This document shows positions 8,082 to 18,954 of a stretch of 64,000 nucleotides of DNA, piece after piece. The stretch lies in the NCBI RefSeq assembly GCF_012395185.1, contig NZ_JAAZTU010000009.1, positions 1 through 64,000 on the forward strand. Reading direction: 5' to 3'. Within the stretch, counting starts at the first letter, position 1. Each line of letters starts with the position of its first letter. The stretch is from Vibrio aestuarianus (GTDB taxonomy: Bacteria > Pseudomonadota > Gammaproteobacteria > Enterobacterales > Vibrionaceae). The position numbers were made by a program, and so were the translations under genes. Under the pieces are notes generated by a model. That model was not told the DNA's origin, searched no databases, and saw only the letters and a list, made by a program, of their open reading frames with translations.

Positions 8082-9170
8082 ATGAAAGCGTCGATTTTAG
8101 TTAAGCTTGAATCCCTTGTTGAGCGTTATGAAGAAGTTCAACATCTACTTGGTGATCCAACCGTCATTGGTGACCAAAATAAATTCCGTACTTTGTCTAA
8201 AGAGTACTCTCAGCTTGAAGAAGTCACTAAGTGTTTTCAAGCCTATCAGCAAGCGCAAGAAGATCTGCTTGCTGCTGAAGAGATGACTAAAGAAGATGAT
8301 GCAGAAATGCGCGAAATGGCTCAAGAAGAGATCAAGGAAGCCAAAGCCGCGATTGAAAAACTGACGGATGAATTACAAATTCTATTGTTACCAAAAGATC
8401 CAAATGATGACCGTAACTGCTTCCTTGAAATTCGTGCTGGCGCAGGTGGTGATGAAGCTGGGATTTTCGCTGGTGATCTATTCCGCATGTACAGCCGCTA
8501 TGCAGAGAAAAAAGGGTGGCGTATTGAAGTGATGTCGGCCAGTGACGCTGAACATGGTGGTTATAAAGAAATGATCGCTAAAGTGAGCGGCGACGGTGCT
8601 TATGGCGTATTGAAGTTTGAGTCTGGTGGTCACCGCGTACAGCGCGTTCCTGCGACAGAATCTCAAGGTCGTGTACATACCTCTGCATGTACGGTTGCGA
8701 TCATGCCTGAGATCCCAGAAGCGGAACTGCCAGAAATCAAAGCCAGTGATTTGAAAATTGATACCTTTCGCTCTTCTGGTGCGGGTGGTCAGCACGTTAA
8801 CACCACCGATTCTGCTATTCGTATTACTCACTTACCAACAGGAACAGTGGTTGAGTGCCAAGATGAGCGCTCACAGCATAAGAACAAAGCGAAAGCGATG
8901 GCAGTACTTGCTGCGCGTATCGCTAAAGCCGAAGAAGCCAAGCGTGCTGCGGAAGTATCAGATACCCGTCGTAACTTATTGGGTTCTGGTGACCGTAGTG
9001 ACCGTATCCGTACTTATAATTACCCACAAGGCCGTGTTTCAGACCACCGTATTAACTTAACTATTTACCGCTTAAACGAAGTGATGGAAGGTGATTTGCA
9101 AAGTTTGATTGATCCAATCATTCAAGAATTCCAAGCTGATCAACTTGCTGCGTTAGCGGACCAAAACTAA
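8082..9170 (+). CDS. prfA: Peptide chain release factor 1
   Basis: 362 aa class I release factor reading UAA and UAG. The GGQ catalytic motif appears in [10 protein letters not shown] (about residue 230). The anticodon-like tripeptide region is in the segment [14 protein letters not shown]. The downstream gene prmC methylates the Gln of this GGQ, so the four-base gap to prmC joins enzyme and substrate in one operon. Confidence 0.97.
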   Translation: MKASILVKLESLVERYEEVQHLLGDPTVIGDQNKFRTLSKEYSQLEEVTKCFQAYQQAQEDLLAAEEMTKEDDAEMREMAQEEIKEAKAAIEKLTDELQILLLPKDPNDDRNCFLEIRAGAGGDEAGIFAGDLFRMYSRYAEKKGWRIEVMSASDAEHGGYKEMIAKVSGDGAYGVLKFESGGHRVQRVPATESQGRVHTSACTVAIMPEIPEAELPEIKASDLKIDTFRSSGAGGQHVNTTDSAIRITHLPTGTVVECQDERSQHKNKAKAMAVLAARIAKAEEAKRAAEVSDTRRNLLGSGDRSDRIRTYNYPQGRVSDHRINLTIYRLNEVMEGDLQSLIDPIIQEFQADQLAALADQN

Positions 9171-9174
9171 TTCG

Positions 9175-10029
9175 ATGTCTACACCTAGCATTGAAATTGC
9201 TCTGAAAGCGGCAACGACTCAACTCCAAGAAAGCGGTAGTGATTCACCTTCTGTCGATGCCGCTGTTCTGATGTGTCATGTGCTCGACAAACCACGTTCA
9301 TACTTATTAACGTGGCCAGAAAAGTTATTGGCAGCAGAGCAGCAACAGCATTTCGAGCAGCTGTTGAGTCGTCGTTTTGCTGGCGAGCCTATTGCCTATA
9401 TTGTCGGAGAGCGTGAGTTTTGGTCATTGCCGCTCAAGGTTGCGCCATCAACCTTAATTCCTCGCCCGGATACCGAACGTTTGGTTGAGGTGGCGTTAGC
9501 TAAAAGCAATCAGATTGATGGTGATATCCTTGACCTTGGTACCGGCACTGGGGCGATTGCGCTTGCGCTTGCCTCTGAACTGCCAGGGCGCAGAGTGGTT
9601 GGCGTTGATTTACGTCCAGAAGCACAGGCTTTGGCGACAGAGAATGCACAGTGTTTGGCTATTACTAACGTCACTTTTTTACAAGGTAGCTGGTTTGAAC
9701 CTATTGAGCCCGGTACAAAGTTTGCTTTGATTGTCTCAAACCCACCCTATATCGAAGAAAATGATCCGCATTTGACTCAAGGTGATGTACGTTTCGAGCC
9801 TTTAAGTGCTTTAGTGGCCGAAGATAATGGTTTAGCTGACATCAAATACATTACCGAATATGCTCGTGGTTATTTGCAACCTCAGGCTTGGTTGGTGTTT
9901 GAACATGGCTACGATCAAGGTCAAGCCGTAAGAGAGATATTGGTATCACTGGGTTATCATAACGTAGTGACAGAAAAGGATTACGCTGGTAACGATCGAG
10001 TGACACTCGGTCAATATCGGTGTTTATAA
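9175..10029 (+). CDS. prmC: Peptide chain release factor N5-glutamine methyltransferase
   Basis: 284 aa SAM-dependent enzyme that methylates the GGQ glutamine of RF1 and RF2. The SAM-binding motif is DLGTGTGAIALAL, and the catalytic NPPY motif is in VSNPPYIEEND. The start is four bases after the prfA stop. A second, distinct glutamine methyltransferase in this window is prmB (58437-59369), which acts on ribosomal protein uL3. Confidence 0.97.
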   Translation: MSTPSIEIALKAATTQLQESGSDSPSVDAAVLMCHVLDKPRSYLLTWPEKLLAAEQQQHFEQLLSRRFAGEPIAYIVGEREFWSLPLKVAPSTLIPRPDTERLVEVALAKSNQIDGDILDLGTGTGAIALALASELPGRRVVGVDLRPEAQALATENAQCLAITNVTFLQGSWFEPIEPGTKFALIVSNPPYIEENDPHLTQGDVRFEPLSALVAEDNGLADIKYITEYARGYLQPQAWLVFEHGYDQGQAVREILVSLGYHNVVTEKDYAGNDRVTLGQYRCL

Positions 10030-10040
10030 GAGAGAATAAT

Positions 10041-10424
10041 ATGTACGAAGGATTAAAACATTTTCATCTACTCACTATTGGTATCAGTGCGTTACTGCTT
10101 TCGGTGCGTTATGGCTTGATGATGGCCAATTCAACTTGGTTACAACATCCATTTCTAAAACGTTTCCCACATATTGTTGATTCATTATTACTACTGTCAG
10201 GGATAGCTTTGGTGGTGATGTCTGGTTTCATTCCATTCACTCCAGCAGCACCTTGGATGACAACGAAATTGACCTGTGTTTTAGCCTACATTGCGTTAGG
10301 TTTCTTTGCCTTGAAATTAGGTCGCAATAAGTTACTACGTAGTTTCGCATTTTTCGGGGCTTTGGGTTGGCTTGTAATGGCTGGCAAAATTGCCGTAACC
10401 AAAACCCCTATGTTTTTCGGTTGA
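10041..10424 (+). CDS. SirB2 family inner-membrane protein
   Basis: 127 aa, mainly hydrophobic, with about four predicted membrane segments (LLTIGISALLLSVRYGLMM, IVDSLLLLSGIALVVMSGFI, LTCVLAYIALGFFAL, FAFFGALGWLVMAGKI). It corresponds to the YchQ/SirB2 family found between prmC and sirB1 in enterics and vibrios. Molecular function is unknown. The ATG at 10041 follows GAGAGAA; an upstream in-frame start at 10020 would overlap prmC. Confidence 0.85.
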   Translation: MYEGLKHFHLLTIGISALLLSVRYGLMMANSTWLQHPFLKRFPHIVDSLLLLSGIALVVMSGFIPFTPAAPWMTTKLTCVLAYIALGFFALKLGRNKLLRSFAFFGALGWLVMAGKIAVTKTPMFFG

Positions 10425-10442
10425 TAGCATTAGAGCAACAGT

Positions 10443-11252
10443 ATGTTTGAATTGTTCGACGAAGATTTTGATGCCATGGAATTGGTTGAAGGTGCACTTG
10501 CATTAAATAAAGCAGTCAACCCTGAGACAAAAGAGATATGGGCAGAGCAAGAGCTAGCGCGTCTATTGACGGATGCGAAACAGGCCTTGGCGCAAGTCTG
10601 CGATGAAAAACAGCGTTTTGAGGTATTATTGCGTCTTTTCTATCACGAGTGGGGATTTACTGGTGATCGTGACACCTACTATGAATCGCGAAATGCTTTC
10701 ATTGATAAAGTGCTTGAACGACGTAAAGGTATTCCCGTGAGCCTTGGGGCGATACTGCTTTATTTTGCGAGTAAATTAGGCTTCCCACTACAGGGAATTA
10801 CTTTTCCAACTCAGTTTTTATTAGAATTGCGCTGGCCTGGTGAAGCGCCGATCTACATTAATCCTTTTAGCGGTGAAACGGTGTCCTTACATACGCTAAA
10901 AGCATGGCTCATTGGTCATAAAGGCACTCGTTTTAAGCTAACTCCCAAGCACTTAGAAGTCGCAGACAACCCAACTATAATTGGCCGTTGGCTAGCATTA
11001 CTTAAAAGCGCACTACTAAGGGAAGAACACTATACTTTGGCTTTGCGTTGTACAGACCTAGCATTGACGTTTGTTCCTGATGACCCTTACGAGATCCGCG
11101 ATAGAGGTTTTATCTATCAACAGCTAGACTGTCATCAAATTGCGCTATCGGATTACCAATACTTTATTGATAACTGCCCAAATGATCCGGCAGCAGAATT
11201 ACTAAAAAACCAAGTTGATGCATTAAGCACTAGAGCGATTACGCTGCATTAA
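10443..11252 (+). CDS. SirB1 family protein (transglutaminase-like fold with TPR)
   Basis: 269 aa. The central segment RKGIPVSLGAILLYFASKLGFPLQGITFPTQFLL fits the transglutaminase-like SirB1/YchA family. The C-terminal part from about residue 185 has TPR-like helices (YTLALRCTDLALTFVPDDPYEIRDRGFIY). It sits between sirB2 and kdsA as in E. coli. No signal peptide is seen. The biochemical role is not established. Confidence 0.87.
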   Translation: MFELFDEDFDAMELVEGALALNKAVNPETKEIWAEQELARLLTDAKQALAQVCDEKQRFEVLLRLFYHEWGFTGDRDTYYESRNAFIDKVLERRKGIPVSLGAILLYFASKLGFPLQGITFPTQFLLELRWPGEAPIYINPFSGETVSLHTLKAWLIGHKGTRFKLTPKHLEVADNPTIIGRWLALLKSALLREEHYTLALRCTDLALTFVPDDPYEIRDRGFIYQQLDCHQIALSDYQYFIDNCPNDPAAELLKNQVDALSTRAITLH

Positions 11253-11263
11253 CGGCCAAATAA

Positions 11264-12127
<864 letters not shown>

Positions 12128-12190
12128 CGCTATCGGTTATACATCGATAACGCTACATATCATGAGGCAAGTATTCAATTAGCCTATTTT

Positions 12191-12219
12191 TTGACCGCCA
12201 TTCTGGTGGTCAATTTTTT
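12191..12219 (+). terminator. Terminator after kdsA
   Basis: Ten-base inverted repeat TTGACCGCCA/TGGTGGTCAA with one G-T pair and a TTC loop, followed by six T. Confidence 0.9.
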
Positions 12220-12526
12220 ATCTGATGTTTTCTAAGTCTGTTTATTTTGTAATACCGTTCTCATTACCTCGGTTTTTGCCCGCTATATCAGTAAAACGAT
12301 TGCCTGTGATCTATTGGAATATGATGTGTAACTAGCGTGAACCGTTACACTTTTTTTATCGTTTTATAGTGATCAATTCTACATAAATATGAAATCGAGC
12401 TGTCACGTGTGACGTGTTAATTTAAACTGGTTCAAGTTTTATCGGTGCGGCTAGCCTTGACTTTTCAAGTGGTTGGTCAATGACACCTTCACATGCAGTG
12501 GTTAACTAAAGTTCAAAGGTATGACA
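12220..12526 (+). promoter_or_regulatory. Upstream region of the 5'-nucleotidase gene
   Basis: About 300 bases without a gene. A CRP-like half-site TGTGATCTA lies near 12304. A perfect inverted repeat GTGTAAC/GTTACAC (12326-12332 and 12344-12350) is followed by seven T and could be an operator or a weak terminator. A possible -35 TTGACT near 12459 lacks a convincing -10. No specific regulator can be named. Confidence 0.35.
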
Positions 12527-14188
12527 ATGAAACAACGCCTTATTCTAAAAACAGCGCTCAGCGCAGCAATTCTTGCAACCCTAGCGGGTTGTGCAACTCA
12601 ACCAACTCACGAATGGCAACAGGACACGACTTACAAATTGACTGTTCTTCACACCAACGATCACCATGGCCGATTCTGGCAAAATAAATATGGTGAGTAT
12701 GGTATGGCTGCACGTAAGACGCTGATTGATGATCTTCGTTCTGAAATTGAAGCTCAAGGTGGCAGTGTTCTTCTTCTCTCTGGAGGTGATATTAACACCG
12801 GTGTTCCTGAGTCGGACTTGCAAGATGCAGAGCCTGATTTTAAAGGCATGAGCAAAATTGGTTACGACGCAATGGCGTTAGGTAACCACGAATTTGATAA
12901 CCCACTTGATGTGCTATTCAAGCAAAAAGAGTGGGCGAATTTCCCAATGTTGTCTGCCAATATTTACGATAAAGCGACGGGTAAGCGCTTATTCCAACCG
13001 TACCAAATGTTTGATAAGCAAGGCGTGAAAATTGCTGTTATCGGTTTGACGACGGAAGATACAGCAAAAATCGGCAACCCTGAGTTTATCGGTGGTATTG
13101 AGTTCCGTGATCCAAAAGAAGAAGCTAAGAAACTCATTGCTGAGATTGAGAAAAGTGAAAAGCCTGATCTTATTTTTGCTGTGACGCATATGGGTCACTA
13201 TGAAAATGGTCAACGTGGTGTTAATGCTCCTGGTGATGTTGCATTGGCTCGCTACCTAGATGAAGGTTCACTTGACATGATCGTCGGTGGTCACTCGCAA
13301 GAGCCTGTATGTATGGAAGGCCCTAACGTTGTCAGTAAAACCTTTAAGCCTGGCGACGAATGTAAGCCAGACATGCAAAACGGGACTTATATTGTCCAAG
13401 CGCATGAATGGGGTAAATACGTAGGTCGTGCTGATTACGAATTCCGTAATGGCGAGCTAAACATGGTGAGTTATAACCTGATTCCGGTGAACTTGAAGAA
13501 GAAAGTCAAAGTGAATGGTGAAAGCCAGCGCGTCTTTATTCAAGAGCAAATCGCTGAAGATGCAGAAATGCTGAACTTCTTGCGTCCATACCAAGAGCAA
13601 GGTCAGGCGCAGTTAGGCGTGAAAATTGCTGAAACTAACGGCAAATTGGAAGGTGACCGCAATGTCGTTCGTTTCCAACAAACGAACTTAGGGCGTTTGA
13701 TTGCAACGGCGCATATGGAGCGTGCAAAAGCTGATTTTGCAGTAATGAACTCAGGTGGTGTCCGTGATTCGATTGATGCAGGTAACGTAACTTATAAAGA
13801 CGTTCTGAAAGTACAGCCGTTTGCTAATATTCTGACTTATACCGATATGACTGGTGCTGAAGTTCTGGATTACCTCAATGTGGTTGCAACTAAGCCGGTT
13901 GATTCTGGTGCCTACGCTCAATTTGCGGGTATCTCAATGACGGTATCAGATGGTAAAGTGTCAAACGTTGTTATTGGTGATAAGCAATTGCGCCTAGACA
14001 AAACCTACCGTTTCACTGTACCAAGCTACAATGCTGCTGGTGGTGATGGTTATCCTAAAATTTCTGGCCATCCTGGTTATGTAAACACAGGCTTTGTCGA
14101 TGCTGAAGTGTTGAAAGACTACCTAGAAGCTAACAGCCCAATTGATGTAAACCAATATGCGCCAATGGGTGAAATGGTCTATAAGTAA
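12527..14188 (+). CDS. nutA: 5'-nucleotidase / UDP-sugar hydrolase family lipoprotein
   Basis: 553 aa. The signal peptide ends in lipobox TLAGCA with predicted lipidated Cys22. The calcineurin-like domain has metal-ligand motifs TVLHTNDHHGRFW, LSGGDINTG, ALGNHEFDNP, VTHMGHY and VGGHSQ. The C-terminal 5'-nucleotidase domain has NSGGVRDSID. It matches the surface 5'-nucleotidase NutA described in Vibrio, which releases nucleosides from external nucleotides. I chose the second ATG (12527) because AAGG lies seven bases ahead of it; the first ATG at 12521 is too close. Confidence 0.92.
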   Translation: MKQRLILKTALSAAILATLAGCATQPTHEWQQDTTYKLTVLHTNDHHGRFWQNKYGEYGMAARKTLIDDLRSEIEAQGGSVLLLSGGDINTGVPESDLQDAEPDFKGMSKIGYDAMALGNHEFDNPLDVLFKQKEWANFPMLSANIYDKATGKRLFQPYQMFDKQGVKIAVIGLTTEDTAKIGNPEFIGGIEFRDPKEEAKKLIAEIEKSEKPDLIFAVTHMGHYENGQRGVNAPGDVALARYLDEGSLDMIVGGHSQEPVCMEGPNVVSKTFKPGDECKPDMQNGTYIVQAHEWGKYVGRADYEFRNGELNMVSYNLIPVNLKKKVKVNGESQRVFIQEQIAEDAEMLNFLRPYQEQGQAQLGVKIAETNGKLEGDRNVVRFQQTNLGRLIATAHMERAKADFAVMNSGGVRDSIDAGNVTYKDVLKVQPFANILTYTDMTGAEVLDYLNVVATKPVDSGAYAQFAGISMTVSDGKVSNVVIGDKQLRLDKTYRFTVPSYNAAGGDGYPKISGHPGYVNTGFVDAEVLKDYLEANSPIDVNQYAPMGEMVYK

Positions 14189-14235
14189 TAGCCAATAAAG
14201 AGTTTGACTCAAACTCAGCAATCATTTTAACTAAA

Positions 14236-14260
14236 GGCGATGTTTAGGCATCGCTTTTTT
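14236..14260 (+). terminator. Terminator after the 5'-nucleotidase gene
   Basis: Inverted repeat GCGATG/CATCGC (14237-14242 and 14249-14254) followed by six T. Confidence 0.85.
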
Positions 14261-14292
14261 ATTGCTGTTTGTTGTAATCACGAGATAACCCC

Positions 14293-14769
14293 ATGACACC
14301 TGCTATTGATTTGGCTAAAAAGAAACAAATCCCTCACACCATCCATCAATATCAGCATGATCCAAACCACAGCAGTTATGGATTAGAAGCTGCTGAAGTA
14401 TTGGGACAAGATCCAAAAAAAGTATTTAAAACCTTACTGTTTTGTTTAAACGGTGAAGCGAAGAACCTTGCCGTAGCGATCATTCCAGTCGATCATAAAC
14501 TGAATCTTAAACGAGCGGCGAAAGCTGCAAAGTCGAAGAAGGCTGAGATGGCCAACCCAGATATTGCGCAGAAAACGACAGGCTATGTGGTAGGGGGAAT
14601 TAGCCCGCTTGGACAAAAAAAGGCACTACCCACCTTTATTCACATCAGTGCAAAAGATCAGCCAACTATTTGTGTCAGCGCAGGAAAAAGAGGTTTAGAA
14701 ATAGAATTGGCACCAAGCGATCTCGCTATGCTTACGCGGGGGGAATTTGTCGAATTGTGTCAGGAATAA
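14293..14769 (+). CDS. ybaK: Cys-tRNA(Pro)/Cys-tRNA(Cys) deacylase YbaK
   Basis: 158 aa YbaK/EbsC-family editing enzyme that removes Cys mis-charged on tRNA(Pro). The family Lys region LGQDPKKVFKTLLF and the conserved GYVVGGISPLGQKKALPTF segment are present, as is the C-terminal SAGKRGLEIELAPSDL. It appears monocistronic and converges on uraA. Confidence 0.93.
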   Translation: MTPAIDLAKKKQIPHTIHQYQHDPNHSSYGLEAAEVLGQDPKKVFKTLLFCLNGEAKNLAVAIIPVDHKLNLKRAAKAAKSKKAEMANPDIAQKTTGYVVGGISPLGQKKALPTFIHISAKDQPTICVSAGKRGLEIELAPSDLAMLTRGEFVELCQE

Positions 14770-14774
14770 TTGAA

Positions 14775-14802
14775 AAAATAACGGCCTCGATATCGAGGCC
14801 GT
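14775..14802. terminator. Terminator between ybaK and uraA
   Basis: Perfect 22-base palindrome (14781-14802, core CCTCGATATCGAGG). On the minus strand it is followed by a run of six T, so it best serves uraA; on the plus strand no T run follows. Confidence 0.8.
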
Positions 14803-14815
14803 ATCAAAAGGAAGC

Positions 14816-16075
14816 TTAACCTTTTACGTCAATATCTTCTTCCATTTGAGCATTATCAACCACGTGATTTTCGCCCAAGTCATGAGGAAGAATAAGGTTC
14901 AGTACAATCGCTACGATACCACAAAGGCTAACACCTTGTAGGCTGAACTCACCAATACCAAATGCCATACCACCAATACCAAAAACCAGTGTTACCGCAA
15001 CAATAACCAAGTTACGAGACTTATGCAGGTCAACGTGGTTTTTAATTAATGTATTGAGGCCTACGGTCGCAATTGATCCAAAGAGCAGAATCATAATACC
15101 GCCCATTACCGGAATAGGGATAGTCTGTAGCAGAGCACCGAGTTTACCCACCAAAGCTAATACGATAGCGGTGATAGCTGCCCATGTCATGATGACTGGG
15201 TTAAAAGCTTTGGTCAGCATCACAGCACCGGTCACTTCACTGTAAGTCGTGTTTGGTGGCGCGCCCAGCATGGAAGCTGCGATGGTAGCAATACCGTCGC
15301 CAGTAATCGTGCGATGTAGCCCTGGCTTTTTAATATAGTTTTTACCTGTAACGTTCGAAATTGCCAACATGTCACCTACGTGCTCTACCGCAGGAGCAAT
15401 AGCGACAGGGATCATAAATAGAATGGCGTTGATGTTGAATTCAGGAAAAGTGAAGTTTGGCATAGAGAGCCAGGCAGCTTGTGCTACAGGCGTAAAGTCA
15501 ACAACACCGAAATACAATCCTAAAAGATAGCCAGCAAAAATACCGCCACAGATAGGAAGAAGTTTTAGGAAGCCTTTAGCAAAGACACTAATGGTGATGG
15601 TCGTGATCAATGAAACGCAGGAAATCCACATTGCCACATCGGCATTAACCAATTGAACCGCACCATCGCCTGTTTTTCCAAGAGCCATGTTTACAGCAAC
15701 CGGAGCAAGACCAAGCCCGATAACCATGATTACAGGGCCAACAACAACTGGTGGAAGTAGTTTGTGGATAATCTCAACGCCACGAACTTTAATGACCGCG
15801 CCCATAATGACATACACAACCCCAGCGGCAACTAAACCACCCATAGTGGCTGCCACACCCCAAGTTTGGATGCCAAACATAATTGGTGCAATAAACGCAA
15901 ATGAAGACGCTAAGAAGATTGGAACTGAGCGGCGTGTAATAAGTTGGAATAAAAGAGTACCGACACCTGCGCCAAATAGTGCAACGTTAGGATCAAGCCC
16001 GGTTAATAACGGAACAAGAACTAATGCACCAAATGCGACGAAGAGCATCTGAGCGCCTTGAATGGCATTTTTCAT
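14816..16075 (-). CDS. uraA: Uracil permease (NCS2 family uracil:H+ symporter)
   Basis: 419 aa inner-membrane protein with about 12 to 14 hydrophobic segments. UraA-type landmarks include LVPLLTGLDPNVALFGAGVGTL near the start, the signature VGPVIMVIGLGLAPVAVN and the central segment IPVAIAPAVEHVGDMLAIS with the substrate-binding Glu/His. The ATG at 16075 is preceded by AGGGA; an upstream frame extension (16120) lacks family similarity. upp is not adjacent. Confidence 0.93.
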   Translation of the reverse strand: MKNAIQGAQMLFVAFGALVLVPLLTGLDPNVALFGAGVGTLLFQLITRRSVPIFLASSFAFIAPIMFGIQTWGVAATMGGLVAAGVVYVIMGAVIKVRGVEIIHKLLPPVVVGPVIMVIGLGLAPVAVNMALGKTGDGAVQLVNADVAMWISCVSLITTITISVFAKGFLKLLPICGGIFAGYLLGLYFGVVDFTPVAQAAWLSMPNFTFPEFNINAILFMIPVAIAPAVEHVGDMLAISNVTGKNYIKKPGLHRTITGDGIATIAASMLGAPPNTTYSEVTGAVMLTKAFNPVIMTWAAITAIVLALVGKLGALLQTIPIPVMGGIMILLFGSIATVGLNTLIKNHVDLHKSRNLVIVAVTLVFGIGGMAFGIGEFSLQGVSLCGIVAIVLNLILPHDLGENHVVDNAQMEEDIDVKG

Positions 16076-16264
16076 GATGATTTCCCTGCAGCAAAATAAA
16101 AATTTGCAGGATTCTATCACTTTTGCAAACGATTGCCATGGAAACTAGATCAAAGAAAGTCATCAGCTTTGTCTGAATTATCACCGTATCCTGAAGTGGA
16201 TTCCTTGCCGAGATAGAGATAGTTGCTTATCATCGACATTCACAAAACAGATCGTAGGAACAGT

Positions 16265-17485
16265 ATGCGCTATTTAGCTATGTTGGTGATGAGCTTAATG
16301 ACTCTCCCCGCTTATGCCTTGACGAAGGTCGATTTATACCATTCAGAGATCACTATTGACCAAGAGCAAACCAATGCAGACGATAAAGCTCGAGTAAAGG
16401 GTATGGAGCAAGTCATTATTCGAGCTTCCGGTGATAAAAGCTCAGTGAATAATGAGGTTATCCAAAAAGCCTTAAGGCAGCACTCTCAATATTTAGCGCA
16501 AATTAGTTATGCTCAAAACGATTCACAATCCACCATCAAAATGGGATTTAGTGCCCCACATATCCGTTCTCTATTAACACAAGCTCAGCTACCATTTTGG
16601 CCAGAAAACCGCGCTAATGTGTTGGTATGGCTTATTGAAGAGTCAGGGTACGATCGCACTATTGCTTGGGAGCACTCTGATACACCGAGGATGCAGCAAC
16701 TAAAAATCGCGGCAGATAACCGAGGGTTACCGATTACGATCCCTGTTGGCGATTTTGACGATATCACGGGCGTTGAAGTGTCTGATCTTTGGGGAGGCTT
16801 TGTGCAACCTATCAGTGCAGCAAGTGAGCGTTACCCGACTGACTCTATTGTGGTTGTTCGTGTGCAAGGCAACAATGTTCGCTGGAATCTTTACGATCAA
16901 CAAGCCGGGCAAATGGTGCAAATCCCTCAGGCTCCAGTTTCTGGACAAGCTTCCGGCTCTAACGCCGTTGCCGAGATGGTTGATCAGTTAAGTAATTATT
17001 ATGCAGATAAAAGTTCAGTGATGGTCTCTAGTGAGTCTTCATCATCAGTATTAGCCAGCTTTAGTAATATTAATGATGCGGTTGATTTCTTCACCTTAGA
17101 AAACAAATTAAAAAGCCTAAGTTCCGTTGCTTCGCTTGATATTTTAAGAATTCAAGGGGAATCGATCGTCTTTAAAGTACACCTTCTGGCAACGGAGCAA
17201 GATTTTGAGCAGGAAGTACTACGGATGGGGACGGTCAATAAAATCGAAATGACCAACCAATTCGATGTAGTCAGTCATACAGAACAGGCTGATGTTGTCG
17301 ATGCTATAGCGCCTGTCACCAGTGACTCTTCTCTTGCTGAATCAGAAGTTTCTCAACCTGATACAAGCGTAGCAAATGATAATCAAGTACTTGATTCGCA
17401 AATGTTGCAAGAGACTGAAGGGGCATCTACTTTGCAACCTACGCCTCCAGTTGAGAATACACTTTATTTTTCATGGCGTGAGTAA
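16265..17485 (+). CDS. DUF2066 domain-containing exported protein
   Basis: 406 aa with an N-terminal signal peptide (MRYLAMLVMSLMTLPAYA, cleavage near residue 18). The main domain corresponds to DUF2066, a periplasmic family of unknown function found beside hda in gammaproteobacteria. The last 70 residues are acidic and of low complexity (SESEV/QPDTS-type). The start at 16265 has AGGAAC upstream. It diverges from uraA and ends at a terminator. Confidence 0.8.
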   Translation: MRYLAMLVMSLMTLPAYALTKVDLYHSEITIDQEQTNADDKARVKGMEQVIIRASGDKSSVNNEVIQKALRQHSQYLAQISYAQNDSQSTIKMGFSAPHIRSLLTQAQLPFWPENRANVLVWLIEESGYDRTIAWEHSDTPRMQQLKIAADNRGLPITIPVGDFDDITGVEVSDLWGGFVQPISAASERYPTDSIVVVRVQGNNVRWNLYDQQAGQMVQIPQAPVSGQASGSNAVAEMVDQLSNYYADKSSVMVSSESSSSVLASFSNINDAVDFFTLENKLKSLSSVASLDILRIQGESIVFKVHLLATEQDFEQEVLRMGTVNKIEMTNQFDVVSHTEQADVVDAIAPVTSDSSLAESEVSQPDTSVANDNQVLDSQMLQETEGASTLQPTPPVENTLYFSWRE

Positions 17486-17516
17486 TTCAACACAGTAATC
17501 TGATGAGATGTACAAA

Positions 17517-17547
17517 CGAAAAGAGCCCTAATTTAAGGCTCTTTTTT
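17517..17547 (+). terminator. Terminator after the DUF2066 gene
   Basis: Inverted repeat AAAGAGCC/GGCTCTTT (17520-17527 and 17537-17544) followed by T residues. Confidence 0.88.
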
Positions 17548-17574
17548 GTATATAAACCACTAAAGTTTTAAGTG

Positions 17575-18931
<1,357 letters not shown>

Positions 18932-18954
18932 GTTTTCTCCTAGTGATTTTGTAA

